Below are positions 44,099 to 56,340 of a DNA stretch of 64,000 nucleotides, one piece after another. Every line of letters begins with the position of its first letter. The stretch's first letter is position 1. This stretch comes from Siphonodentalium dalli (lineage: Eukaryota; Mollusca; Scaphopoda; Gadilida; Siphonodentaliidae). The stretch lies in assembly GCA_032622095.1 (NCBI GenBank), contig CP136066.1, positions 59,922,609 to 59,986,608 on the forward strand, written 5' to 3'. The notes beneath the pieces were generated by a model. That model did not search any database. It saw nothing but the letters and a program-made list of their open reading frames with translations, and was not told the DNA's origin. The position numbers and the translations under genes are program-made.

Positions 44099-45115
44099 CT
44101 ATATATTTTGAGACTTCCGTATATAAATATATGTGTGTGTGTGTGTGTACTTTATAGAATCGAAAACGGCTGGTCAGATCGAGCTCAAACTTCCCATCTA
44201 AGGGTAAAAACCCACGGGAATGGTCGTCGTCGCGTTTTGGACAAGCTCTGAGCACTGATTCTCACTCACAATCATCAAAATCACCGCAATCGGCACGGCG
44301 GGGGTTAATCGCGTTGATAGGTAAAGAGCGTTCCTATCCGCAGTGTTGTTGATAAAGATCTTCCATATTTGGGTTCGTTAACCGGTTAACGCTCTTTATT
44401 CCCTTCCGCTTTCGCATATCGCATTACGGCTTTTGTTTACGTTATATTATGCGGAGAGATTTATTGGAAGTCATAAGATACGGGAACAATACTTTTGAGT
44501 GCTTTCCTATGCGGAGAGATTTATTGGAAGTCATAAGATACGGGAACAATACTTTTACAATTGGATCAGACGCAGTTCATTCTATCTATGATTTGCAATT
44601 CTCCGTGAATAGCAAGACTGCCATTCGTTCGAGTGAATAACTCAGACTGCCAACATCTTATGTCTGTCGATCCTAGGAATGGGGGAGATTTTCATCGGGT
44701 AATCATACCTCTTTTAGGAACGGGTACCATAATTTCTCTTGATTAAAAAGGCATTGAAAAACATAAAATTAAATTAAAAAATTAAAAAGGCAGAATTAAC
44801 TCATTGAATTTTTTTTTAATTAAAATAATTAATTAATTTAAAAAAATTTAGTCTCTTCATTAAAAAGGCAGAATTAACTCATAACTCATTGAAAAAAAAA
44901 AATGATTAAAAAATGTCATGTTATGGAGAAGCTCAGAGCACCCGTTCTCCACTCTCAGTTACAAAAACGGCACTTCGGGGTTAATAGCGTTGATAGTTAA
45001 AGAGCGTTCGTATCCGCAGTGTCGTTGATAAAGATCTTCCATATTTGGGTTCGTTAACCGGTTAACGCTCTTCATTCCCTTCGGCTTTCGCATACGGTTT
45101 TGTTTACGTTATATG
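44099..45115 (+). mobile_element. Helentron-like element E, head-to-tail with D
   Basis: Starts CTATATATTTTGAGACTTCC directly after the 3' end of D and repeats the first 250 bp of D with substitutions. Its interior contains GTTCGTTAACCGGTTAACGC twice (16-bp palindromes at 44376-44391 and 45052-45067), because about 180 bp recurs at 44933-45115. An exact 60-bp duplication (ATGCGGAGAGATTTATTGGA) lies at 44449-44568. The true 3' end is uncertain. Confidence 0.65.
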
Positions 45116-46030
45116 GAATTCGCTTCTAGGAACGGGGGAGATTTTGTGTATTGCCGTGGCAAAATTAGACCCCCACGGCAATTTGAATTCACATTCCCAA
45201 CACATAGCAGGGACTTTAGCCAGCATCAAGGCGAGTCTTGTGACGTATTAATTCAAATGCTTTCGATCAAACAATATTCTCTGTCGCACTCATATTTCGT
45301 CATCTCTACGAATCCACTGCAATCGACCTATTTTTAGAACGCAACACATGGTACCCAAATTACTTCGCGTTGGTGATGGGGGTGCACGGCGGGATTAATT
45401 TAAATATGTCATGTTGGTAATATCTAGCCGAGAATTCCTCAGACCTACAGACGAATGCGACCAGCAAATTTCAAAATTGGTCACTTGACCTCCCCATGAA
45501 TATCTTCTGGTAAATTCCAGGGAATGCGTGCCCATTATCGGGCCATTGTGTGTGTCGCGATCGCGCAATTTTAACACTTTCGAGGTAAATACACGTGGTT
45601 GTGAATTACGTCACGCCACGTGGATCCAGGCAGAAGTTAACCGGACCCTTCCGAAGCCGCGTACGTTAGTGATACCGGAGTTATAGCGTGCGCGTTATGT
45701 TTTTTGGCTGACCGCATTGCCCGATCCGCCGAATGTGAACATGTTATCAACTGTTACGGCAGTCCGTGGCCAACGGCAGTCAATTGAAGCCTACGGCGAT
45801 TGCCACGGCAATGCCGATTGCCATGGTGAATGTGTGTCCTTCATAGACTCGAACCGATTGAGCTCAAACTTGCTACCTACGGGAAGTGTCATGTACGGGT
45901 TACCTTGATTTCTGTTGTGCAATAGATGATAAACTTCATTTTAATACCAAGTTTGCTTGTGGGCATAGCCTTATCGCTGTAAAAATGCATTTCTACAGCT
46001 GCTCCACGGCCTTGATTTCGAACATTTTAT
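45116..46030. other. Unassigned DNA with Helentron-like words
   Basis: 45850-45890 repeats AGACTCGAACCGATTGAGCT and CAAACTTGC, as in the 5' ends of D and E, so part of this is likely element E or another fragment. GGCGATTGCCACGGCAATGC is a local imperfect palindrome near 45796. No gene supported. Confidence 0.45.
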
Positions 46031-46031
46031 G

Positions 46032-46430
46032 TTAGGTCAGTTGTCGACCGAATAATGCAACTTCCCTGTCCGGTCAGTGGCGGGGTTAATATGTGTGGCT
46101 AGGGCGAATATCGGCCCTCTACGTGCTGTATTCCTCGAGATATCGGCCGTCCCACGCAATTTGAAATTCTGTCCCGCAGATTATCGTTCTATCCCATATT
46201 TCATCCCATGTTAGGTCAGTTGTCGATCAAATAATGCAATTTCTGGTGTCTGGTCAGTGGCGGGGTTACTATGTGTGGATAGGGCGAATGTGGGCCTTTC
46301 GTTAGACACAAAAAGGAGCCCTCTACGTACTGTATTCCTCGAGATATCGGCCGTCCCACGCAATTTGAAATTCTGTCCCGCAGATTGTCGTTTTGTCCCA
46401 TATCCCATCCCATCCCGCAGATTGTCATGT
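46032..46430 (+). repeat. 179-bp tandem duplication
   Basis: TTAGGTCAGTTGTCGA, GGTCAGTGGCGGGGTTA, TTCCTCGAGATATCGGCCGT and AATTTGAAATTCTGTCCCGC occur once in each copy, starting at 46032 and 46211. The second copy has an inserted GGGCCTTTCGTTAGACACAA. The overlapping ORFs are translations of the repeat. Confidence 0.92.
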
Positions 46431-47195
46431 CCCATTGTTGTTTATTATGTATCATGCTGCGTATTCGCACAGAACAAGAACAAGCTGCTGTGTGTATCAT
46501 CCTGAAATTGTTTGGTATTATCTATCAACGCTTTCGCTAAATCATGGCCACTGTTTAATTAGCTTCGTTAATTGGGCGATTAATTGGGTAATGCATCGCA
46601 GAACCGGATGTCTGTGCATTCATTCCGATGCATCTATTTAGGTGCCTTCTTGTCCCCTTGGAGAATATTTTTAACTAATTAGGTGCGTTCGACTTGTTAA
46701 TGAGAAGATGCATCTTCGTACTGATTCCACCCGATTGAACTCAATTTGCGGTAAACTTTCTTTAGTACTCTCTGGAGTACGTTTCCGCCATATTTCTTTT
46801 CGATTCTACAGCGGTTTACTAATGTTGATCCAAATGCGTCACATGGAGACAATGAACGCGATATAACGACCCAATCGTTATATCACTATTGAAAGTGAAC
46901 CTTTGTTAAATTTACATTCCGGTAGTACGTGTATAACAGTAAGAATGGCTGAGGACCTGAGCTGGTTGCCCAGTTGTAATTAAAATTAGACCATCGAACA
47001 AGCTGTAGCGTGTAGCCTTTTCGACAGTATGGCATCGGTTTTAGGCCGTTGGTATGGGTGAAGTTCCGTGGACACCGACTGATGTTGGAGTGGGCGGTTC
47101 CTTGTAGATATACGTACTATCTGATTGACCGACACGGTTGATCATAACTATCTGGAAATTAAACTTAGCATATAAACGAAGAGTGAGATAAGTTC
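46431..47195. other. Unassigned spacer
   Basis: No gene or repeat recognised, apart from CATTCCGGTAGTACG near 46916, which may mark the 5' edge of repeat R. Confidence 0.4.
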
Positions 47196-48180
47196 CACGT
47201 CATACCGATTGGTATTAGATATGGAGCCACGCTGAAATTTCACTTTTATTCCCCATATTAATGGGTTTTCCGAATCTAAAGAGCGTTTCGTGATTATATA
47301 ATTTAGTAAATGTCACAGTTAATCTTACCATTGCATATGCGATTTAAAATTAGGCATAGACAGTATGTATGACTCATGTTTATTGTAAACTTGGAACTCC
47401 CCGTCCAAGATGGCCGTCAAAATGGCAGCTGAAAGAGGAAAATTTAGTTTTTTTCCACCAATATCTTCTAGTTCAGTTTCTGCTGTATGGAACTGGTTCG
47501 GAAATGTGACTTTGTTTTGTATTTTTTATGGTAACTGATCACTGAAGCAATGAAATATGCCATTCATGGGATCCATGTCCCTTCCGATCCCTCATTAATT
47601 TTACAGAACTTGGTATAAAATTTCACCATTAGGTTTCCAGTCATATTTTAAGAAAAGATGGACAAAGCTGTGCACAGTAAGTGGGGAATATTCTTGCTTA
47701 TGAATAATTCAACTCAATGGAACAAAAATTGTCACTTTATCTGAAAATGGCTGCCAAAATGGCGGCCAAAATCTGGAAAATGGTAAATATTGCCCCAGCA
47801 TGCCATGTAATCGCTTACAAGTTGTGGTTGATGAATACAATTGACTATTCTGTCTTATATACATTAAATTCTAACATTTCTGATTTCTTAAGTTCTACTA
47901 TTATAACCACTGAAATTATCATAAATATTGGATGTCTGTCACAAAATTGACATCAAAATCAGCAAACATTTAATTTTCAGATTTGGACCATTTATTCAAA
48001 TAAAATATATAATATCTTTGGTATCAAAGATGTTTGTTGTTTTGATCTGTCTTAAATGCGTCACACTGATGTGTTCTAGGCAAAGTTACACCAGATTGCT
48101 TGCCATGATAAATTCATTTTAAATGATGCAGTATGGAACTTTGCCAGGAAGACTTTTGTGATTCTGGCATATTTTTTAAC
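47196..48180 (+). repeat. Interspersed repeat R, copy 2
   Basis: Same order of landmarks as copy 1: GGAGCCACGCTGAAATTTCA, TAAAGAGCGTTTCGTGATTA, CGTCCAAGATGGCCGTC, AATATCTTCTAGTTCAG, CTCAATGGAAC, ATCTTTGGTATCAAA and GATGCAGTATGGAAC. Confidence 0.8.
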
Positions 48181-48339
48181 GGAAATAGACAGAACGTCGA
48201 AACGGAACTTCGTGGGTCCATATTAAGTGGCTACTCTGAGTACTCTCGCCCATTAGCATCAAAATCAAATTAATATATGCCTACGTATGTGTCAAAATGG
48301 CAGCCAAGTATTAAACGTGTGGTCACAGCTGAATAGTTG

Positions 48340-49320
48340 TACATGGAGTTATTGTATGGTGATCAATGGAACGAATGGATGTTGGTGATGTTGTTGTGTC
48401 CATGGCGAGATCAATAGATATGAAAGGAATGAATGTACGTCTTGGGAGAGGTGAATAGCCACACGGTGATTGGCTATATGGTCACTGAAGCGGTGTATGG
48501 GTATACTGATAGTAGCTAAATGGCAACATGGGTGTTGTTTATGTATATATACTGTATGGTCATGCGTGTGATATGCATGTGTACCTTGTGTGACTATTGT
48601 CATGGTGGGTGTATATGTATGTAAATGTTGGCTGTATGACCGTGCATGTGGTATATGAGTAAATAGGGAATGGCTGTATGTGTATGTCTAATGTATATAG
48701 GTGTACATGGGATGAATGTGCGGTCATGATTGTTGAGGTGTATAATTATGCACCTGGAGTATAGCTGGATTGCTATTGGCGGGCGTGTGGGTATACAACA
48801 TGTACATGAAGAGCCCTTGTGATCATGGGTGTTAGGTGATATATATACATCTCTTCCGTGGCTGTATGGTTAGTGTTGGATGCATAGCTATACGTAGAGT
48901 AGCTGTATGATCATGCATAGGGTGTACGATTATACATCGAGTATATCCAGTATACATGGATGAATTGATATGTGCGAGGTATACCTGGAGTGACTATGGT
49001 CGTGATTGCACATGGGGCATATGTGTATATTTTGAGTGGGTATATGTCATGGGTGTGACATATATATATAGTGAGTGATTATATGGCCAATGGTGAGACG
49101 AATATGTGAATGTATGGTCATGAATGTGGTGAATATATATACAGGAAGCAACTACATGTCATATGTGTAGCTGCATGGTGACTGCTGACTGTGTAGTCAT
49201 GCCTGATGTGTACGGATAACCCAAGTGGGGTTATATGGTCATGGGTGAAGTGTGTTTATAAAGTGCGAGCATATGTTGTCATTTGTGTGGTCGTTTTGTA
49301 TCCTTTTATATGGACAATGG
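48340..49320 (+). repeat. Degenerate TG/ATGG-rich minisatellite (about 1 kb)
   Basis: Words such as TATATGGTCATG, GGTGTATA, ATGTGTATAT, TGCATGTGGTATAT and GTGGTGTATA recur at irregular 25-40 bp spacing throughout. The strand bias (G and T on the plus strand) is strong. No unit is intact, which suggests an old array. Confidence 0.7.
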
Positions 49321-50001
49321 AGGAAATGGTATTCACGATATTAGTCAATCAAACTTGATGCCAATGGGCCAGAATTCGATGTTAAGAAGCAGCTTTTTAC
49401 TAATCTCCATGTTTGACTTTCTGAAAGGCCTTCTGTAACCTGGTCTTACATCCACTTGCCTATAATGGTTACACGTGTTATTGGGCCAGTGTATGCATAT
49501 AATTATGCCCCTCTCAGTTATAATTTTCAGTCTGCTCATTTCCGTTCAGAAACATGGCCAGCATCCCATAATAAGTTTTCGCCAAAATTACATTCTGCAT
49601 CATTTAAAATGGAACTGTCATGCCCCCATAAGGTGCAGGGACAACCAGAATATAACATTTAGTTGTCAGTTGATTAAGTAGCGTGTTTAATAACCAAGTG
49701 AATCACAATTTGCTATCTCCACAGAAGAGCAGAGGATAATGTTCGGGATATACGTGGAAATAGAAACTTTGCTATCAAATTGTATAGACATTTTGCAAGC
49801 CATCTTGAGTATTTGTTTTATTTTCTATATATACCTCAATGTGATCAAATCAATAAACACCTAAGATAGTTCCATTTTACTTGATAAAATAGTCCCAAGC
49901 CTGATAAGTGAGAATGTTGAGAGAAAATTCCAATATTTTTGATAATGTAATCGTAACTCTTAACCAAGATGCATCATAATATAAGTAGTAGTATTCAATG
50001 T

Positions 50002-52606
50002 ATATCTATATCTATATTTGCGAATGTCTGTCTGTCTGTCTGTCTGTCTGTGTTCTATAGAAATTCACAGGGGACCATCTAGATGATGCCAAAGGGGTCT
50101 ACTAGGAGTAACTTTTCACGAGAAAAATAATGGTCGGGGTTAAAATTTTCTAAAGTGACGCCGTTGTTGTCAGGGGCAGAAAAGGGGGAGGGGCAGAAAC
50201 AAAATTGTCGGCGATTGCCACGAAACTTATATATAATCATCCCCATAATATGAGGAATCTAATGGTGTGTTTTAAATATGGCAAAAGTCGCGCCGTTCGC
50301 GTCAGGGGTGCCCGGAAGGGGGAGGGGCAGAATTATATTCTGTCGCCGATTGCCACGAAACTTACATATAATCATTCCCATGATATGAAGAATCCAACGG
50401 TGTGGTTTAAATATGTCAAAAGTGGCGTCGTTCGAGTCAGATTTGCACGAAATGGGAGAGGGGCACCAAAATTTATAAAACTAATTTTAGCGCCGATTTC
50501 CACCAAATTGATATATATTCTTCTTCATGATACAATGAATCTAATTGTGCGATTTAACAACACCAAATTGTTGTCGTTTGGATGAGAGATTGGGAGGGGT
50601 GGGCACTAAATTTGATGATAATTGGTTTAGTCGCCGATTGCCACCACACTTATACAAAAGCATCCACATGGTATGAGGAGTCTAATGGTGTGGCTTATAT
50701 CTGTCAAGTGTGGCCTCATTCGATTCAGGGGTGTATTGAAAGGGACAGGGGCACCAAATTTTTTTCTTATCCATGATACGATGAATCTGATTGTGTGATT
50801 TAAAGATGCCATAGTGGTACTGTTTAGGTGAGAGATGGGGAGGGAGGGATTGACACAAATTTATTTTAAAAAAACATTGTTTAGTCGCCGATTATCACCA
50901 AACTTATAAACAATCATCAACATGATATCAGGGGTGTAATTGTGTGGTTTAAGGATGTCACAAGTGGGGCCATTCGAGTCAGTGGTGTATGGAGATGAGA
51001 GGGACATTATATTTATATGTTTATGGCCGATTTCCACCAGATTGATACATATTCTTCTCCGTGATACGAGGAATCTTATCGTGTGGTTTAGACACAACAA
51101 ATTGGTGCCCTATGGGTGAGAGATATGGGGAACTTCAATTTGATACGAATTTGTATACTCGCCAATTTTCACCAATTTCATATATATGCATCTCTAATCT
51201 CTAATGAGTCTTAGTGTGTGCAGCTTGAGTCCGAAATAGGGACGGGAGGGTCACCAAAAACTGATACAAAATAGTTTTAGTACCAAATACCATCAAATTC
51301 AGACACGTTCTTCTCAAATGATACAATAAATCAAATTGTGCTGTCTGTCTGTCTTTCTATCTGTATGTGTGTTATATATATAACTTCACGCGGTACAATC
51401 GAAGAGGCAAAAGCTGATACAAATATATTTGGCACTAATTTCCAACAAATTCATACATGTTTTTATCTAATGATATACCATAAATTAAATCACATTTGGT
51501 GTCGTTTGCGTCACGGATGGCGAGCGGATATGCAATATCGTAGATAAGATTGCTATTCGCCGATATCCACATATAAGTTATATATAGTCACCAGGCCATC
51601 TCCATATCATTTTAAGGAGATTTGGGCGTTCACATTTCACAATCCCGACAAATGGTAACCCACTTATAAGTCACTTGAACAATTATATCTTCTTAATTGT
51701 CATATTTATATGGGGATGGCAATCAGGACATTCACACAATGAGCTAGCAAAAAGAGATACACAGAAGAAGCATTAAACGTATAAACTGAGAGACCTCGAA
51801 CCGTCAGAGGATTGCATATATATTATAACAAAATTGCGTCTGTTCCATTCAATACAGTTTCCACAAAAAAGTTACAATTTGTCAGGATATATGGAAGGCC
51901 TGTTAAAAAACAGTGGTCACAGTGTGCAGTCATATATAGTTTCTTCTGATATACAATAAAATGCAGTTAGTAGCACATGACTTTTCAGGATCCTCCCAAT
52001 ACTGACATCTGACAAGGGGTTTAGAACAGACTCATCGACTGACATAAACAACTCAAAATATCGCTCTGTGTCTGGCAAATGTAGCTGATATGCCCGCGCA
52101 GCAACATTTCGTTGAAACTGAGAATATTTAGCAATATATAGCACCATGAACAGAGGAGCACCTGGAAATTTCTTTAAAACATTTGTATCTTCATGGAGAT
52201 ATGATAGCCAGGTATCCTCGAGATCTTAGTCCAACCCACTAGATTGATTGATGCATCTCAATATGTAAAACCCAATTGTCATCTTTTATTTATGCGAACT
52301 AATGTCTTTATGATGTCCATGTATCATATTATAACGTCTGACGTATACGCAGTTGTAAATAAATAAATACTTCATTATTGGTGGAACGGATTAATCGCGA
52401 TAAACAGAATGACAATTGACAAGGTGTGCCACTACTTATATTCCATGACTGTAATAATCATGTTTTGTGATGCTATTTGAATATACAATTTATGAGAAAA
52501 CGTATAACATTTTGAACAAGAGTTTTCTCTATTCCCAACAAATATCCACAGCATACAGATGGTTTCACATCGCATTAACCTGGGCAACGCCGGGTAACCC
52601 TGCTAG
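50002..52606 (+). mobile_element. Helentron-like non-autonomous element B (2.6 kb)
   Basis: Near-duplicate of element A: same TATATCTATATCTATATTTG opening, GTCT microsatellite, CAGGGGACCATCTAGATGAT, tandem CGCCGATTGCCAC cores (near 50205, 50345, 50490, 50632, 50886 and 51030), same unique middle and same GGGCAACGCCGGGTAACCCT, GCTAGT end. Against A it has one core deleted near 50765, a shorter internal GTCT region and an added GATGGTTTCACATCGC near the 3' end. Inserted in repeat R copy 3. Confidence 0.9.
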
Positions 52607-53003
52607 TACAACATAATAGCCAATTTTATACATCAACCATAATTTTTTTTACAACCGATTGTATGGCACACTGAGACCATATTACCATTTTTCATATTTT
52701 GGCTGCCATTTTTAGCCAAAGTGATCATTTTGGTTCTATTGTGTTAAAATATTCACGATTAATGGTATGCATCACTTACATTGTACAGTTTTGCTCATTT
52801 CTTTGTGAAATATGACTAGGAAAACATTTATGATTTTTGGTGAAAATTTATACTGAATTCTGTAAAAATCGATTTTGTTAAGGATTTGAAGGAGATGGAA
52901 CCCCACGAAAGACATATTTCATTGGCACAACGATCAGTTACCATGAGCATCACAAATAATGTCAAATTGTCAACCAGTTCCAAACAGCAGAAACTGATAT
53001 CCA

Positions 53004-53749
53004 CTATATATTTTGGGACTTCTGTCTGTTTGTTTGCTAGCAATGGCCGGGAAAACTGCCAGACGGATTTCGACGAAATTTGATACATAGGGATACTTTT
53101 GTCCGGGGAGTGTTTTGGACGATTCAAATCGTGACCCCGACCTGACGTGATATTCAAAATGGTCAATTCAAGGTCAAATCGCGCCTTTCGAACGAATTTC
53201 GACGAAATTTGATACCTAAGAATACTTTTGTCTGGGGAGTGTTTTGGACGGCTCAAATCGTGATCATGACCTGACCTTGACCTTCAAAATGGTTAATTCA
53301 ATGTCAAATCGCGCCTTTCGAACGGATCTTGATACCAAGGGTACTTTTGTCTGGGGAGTGTTTTGGACGGGTCAAATCATGACCCGAGCTGACCTTGACC
53401 TTCAAAATGGTCAATTCAAGATCAAATCGCACCTTTCGACGGATTTCGACGAAATTTGATACCTAGGGGTACTTTTGTTCGGAGAGTGTTTTGGACGGGT
53501 CAAATCGTGACCCGACCTGACCTTGACCTTCAAAATGGTCAATTCAAGGTCAAATTGCGCCTTTCGAACGGATTTCGACGAAATTTGATACATAGGGGTA
53601 CTTTTTTCCGGGTAGTGTTTTGGACGGGTCAAATCGTGACCCCGACCTGAACTTGACCTTCACAATGGTCAATTCAAGGTCAATCCCGCCTTTCGACGGA
53701 TGAAAGCAGAGGGTAAACAGCCCGGACGAAGTCGGGTCACCCTGCTAGT
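53004..53749 (+). mobile_element. Helentron-like element C with about six 125-bp cores
   Basis: Opens CTATATATTTTGGGACTTCT, GTCTGTTTGTTTG. Cores carry GGATTTCGACGAAATTTGAT, GGGGAGTGTTTTGGACGG, TCAAATCGTGACCC and TGACCTTCAAAATGGTCAAT. It ends with a short hairpin (CCCGGACGAAGTCGGG) and TCACCCTGCTAGTA. The small ORFs here are translations of the core on both strands. Confidence 0.88.
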
Positions 53750-54125
53750 AGAATATATTAGTGGAAAAAAACGTCAAAATTTCCACTTACGGCTGCCATT
53801 TTGAGGGCCATCTTAGACGGAGGAGTTCCAAGTTTGGCATACACGTCTGTCGTTATATCTCACAGAGTCATATATACTGCCTAATTACATATTCCATTGC
53901 AAGAGTAATTGCGACATTATATAATTACGAAACGCTCTTTAAATTCGGGAAATCCCTTACAAGAGGGGTTAAAGTGAAATTTCAGCGTGGCTCCATACCT
54001 AATGTCAATTAGTATGTGAATATATACATATGTGCAAAATTTCAAGCCTTAGTCATAATGTGAAATTTTTTGTTACTAACTCTATTCCACTATTTAGCCA
54101 ATATCGGAATGTAAGGGGTTAATAA

Positions 54126-54425
54126 AACCGGCGGCGGATGAAACAGCAAATAAACGTTCGCAACCTATACTTAGTATGTATCCCACTACCATAATTCATC
54201 ATATTTATTTGTCCGCGTTCCCATAATGCTGCATGGGCTTGTCCGGGCTCTCCTGTGTTCTTCTGTCGCATATCGTCAATTAAGGGGTTAGTGAAGCCGG
54301 TCGTGAACGTGACGGCGAGTCAATCTTCCCAGTATCCCAGTGCCGCGCTACTATTAGTCACAAGAAAAAAACTAAGATGCATGCATCAGGTCACCCATAA
54401 ATTATATATCACATAATTCTTTTAG
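54126..54425. other. Unassigned spacer
   Basis: Nothing recognisable apart from GCGGCGGATGAAACAGC near 54131. Confidence 0.4.
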
Positions 54426-54790
54426 CAATCTATTATATATTTTGGAACTTCTGTCTGTCTGTGTGTATGAATGCATGTATGTATGTATGTATGTGTGTTA
54501 TAGACTCGAAAACTGCTCGACCGATCCGACTAGAATTTGGTATTTCACGTGCGACGGTGTCCTGACCTTGACCTCGCTCATAGTCATGTTTCTGGACCTC
54601 GACCGATACGACTCAATTTGTGTGTAGGACTACTTTGATCCCGGGAATGATATGAGCGTGTCCAATTTCACAAATGCGTCCGTGTCCCTGGCCTCGCTCA
54701 TGTGCATGTTTCTGGACCTCGACTGAAATTTGGCACGGTAGGGAATCATGTGGTTTCGAAAATGGCGGAGGCGACAGAAAACACGTCGAG
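54426..54790 (+). mobile_element. 5' fragment of Helentron-like element F
   Basis: TATTATATATTTTGGAACTT, CTGTCTGTCTGTGTG, (TGTA)n at 54474-54496, TTATAGACTCGAAAACTGC, then two units holding CATGTTTCTGGACCTCGAC (54587 and 54707). No CTAG-type 3' end found. Confidence 0.65.
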
Positions 54791-55944
54791 AAATGAAGAA
54801 AAAGGTAATAAACTAGGATATGACAGATTACATATTATTTTGGCAGCTACGATCATATGCTACACTATTTTTCAAACAAGCAGATACCTCATGTGTGTCC
54901 AAACTCACTTTTGTTTGCTCAAACATTCTGACAGAAAGTAGTCAGTCGAAGGATTTTCCGCGATGTGTTTACTGGTGTATTCCACGAACATTTTCTATTT
55001 TCATGCTTTTTCTCTGCTTGGACCAAACCTATATTACTAATGTTATGTTTATTGAAAGAAAGCACATTTGTTGGCAATATATTGAACCCTGCTTTAAAAA
55101 AATGTGTTTTTCCTTGTGAATCGTAGCGTTTTCATTAGTGATGAGTGTACACGCACCACAATTAATGGATGAGTTACCACGGACTTGTTCAGAACAGACT
55201 GAATAACTAGAGGATACCAAACAAGTCAACCGTCTGACACAGAAATTTACAAAAGGAGTTCAGCAAATTATGTCTGAACAGTCCATATAGGCAAGGTGCG
55301 TGCCTAATTTACTGGAATTTCGCAATAAACTGAGTTGACTTTAAGATTATATATTACTGTATGGCCCAATCAAACCGTAACGCAAATCTCAGCGAAAGAT
55401 TATCGCCGATTAAAAACAGCAAAATAGTACATTATTTTATTTGGAGATAAACTTGAGGAATGTATTACATAACTATTCCACCATTAGTATTAGCATCTAT
55501 CCAGGTTCGTGTCAATACTAATATGACACGGCAGTGGTCACGAGAGCATAGTATGCACCTTTGTGGCGATTGTTTACTTTTCGAGTCACCAGAGACCGCA
55601 AATTCGGAGGGGAAGGTTGGGAACACCGCTTCGGAATTGCTATCGATTCGAATTGTCTTTATGCAACAATTGACACATGCAATTTCAATTTCCACTTCCA
55701 CAAATGAATTGAAACGATGCGTGCGTCCATGATTATGAATTGATATTCCATGATTTCGTTGTTTATTCTTGACATTGATCTTTTATTAAACTTGCCGAAT
55801 TATAAGGTCGCCCAATTTATGTTCGACCCAATTTCCGTTATGAAGTACAGACACAACTATAACTTTAGTAGTTTTACAATTTGGTGTTTTTGGTATATTT
55901 TCTTCAGAAAAATAGTCATAATCCGCAACTATATTTATGCGGAT
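54791..55944. other. Unassigned DNA
   Basis: No supported gene. 55028-55065 (TATTACTAATGTTATGTTTA then GAAAGAAAG) loosely resembles 29005-29040 in the zinc-finger intron and could be a very old cassette remnant. The ORF at 55460-55732 lacks any domain. Confidence 0.4.
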
Positions 55945-56142
55945 TGCCGTAATTATAAGCAATCAACGTTGTTTTCGATGCATCTGTCGGCGTATATAGA
56001 AGTGTCGGATGCCGAACTACATACTTTGTATAATTTCGCTTCGCGAAATTATACAGTATGTATGTAATTCGGCATCCGACACTTCTATACGCCGACAGAT
56101 GCATCGAAAACGACGTTGATTGCATTTATAAGAATGACGGCC
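55945..56142. repeat. Near-perfect 198-bp palindrome
   Basis: The arms run outward from TAATTTCGC-TTC-GCGAAATTA (centre 56041) through GTCGGATGCCGAA, CGACAGATGCATCGAAAACG and CAATCAACG to GCCGT at 55946 and ACGGC at 56141. Only a few mismatches and small indels per roughly 98-bp arm and a 3-base loop. Overlapping ORFs on both strands translate the arms and are not genes. Confidence 0.95.
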
Positions 56143-56340
56143 TGTGTTGTCAATTTGGATATAATATCTGTAAAAATTACTACTTTGAGCAAGATTATTC
56201 TCCACTTCTATTTGTTCACTCTACCGGAGTGTCTCACATCACTTTAAGAGAATAACACATTACCAATCAAATCTTATATTTCCTGTGTCTCGTTTGCGTA
56301 AAGAGTTGCATTATAACGCAGATATAAGCCATACTAACAT

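Larger units (their letters stand above)
49330..54125 (-). repeat. Interspersed repeat R, copy 3, split by two insertions
   Basis: 49330-50000 reads in reverse as the 3' half of copy 1 (CATTTAAAATGGAAC, AAGATAGTTCCATTTTACTT, ACCAAGATGCATCATAA). 52608-53003 and 53750-54125 continue it toward its 5' end (TTTTGGCTGCCATTTTT, GAAACGCTCTTTAAATTC, AAATTTCAGCGTGGCTCCAT). The two gaps are exactly the Helentron-like elements B and C. Confidence 0.82.

Noticed and set aside
50205-50585. 126-codon ORF inside element B, with relatives in element A
   Set aside because: It is a translation of the tandem core unit; the frame breaks between the A and B copies.
52828-53256. 142-codon minus-strand ORF with repeated RPKHSPDKS-like peptides
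   Set aside because: The peptide repeat is the roughly 125-bp core of Helentron-like element C read backwards; both strands are open for the same reason.
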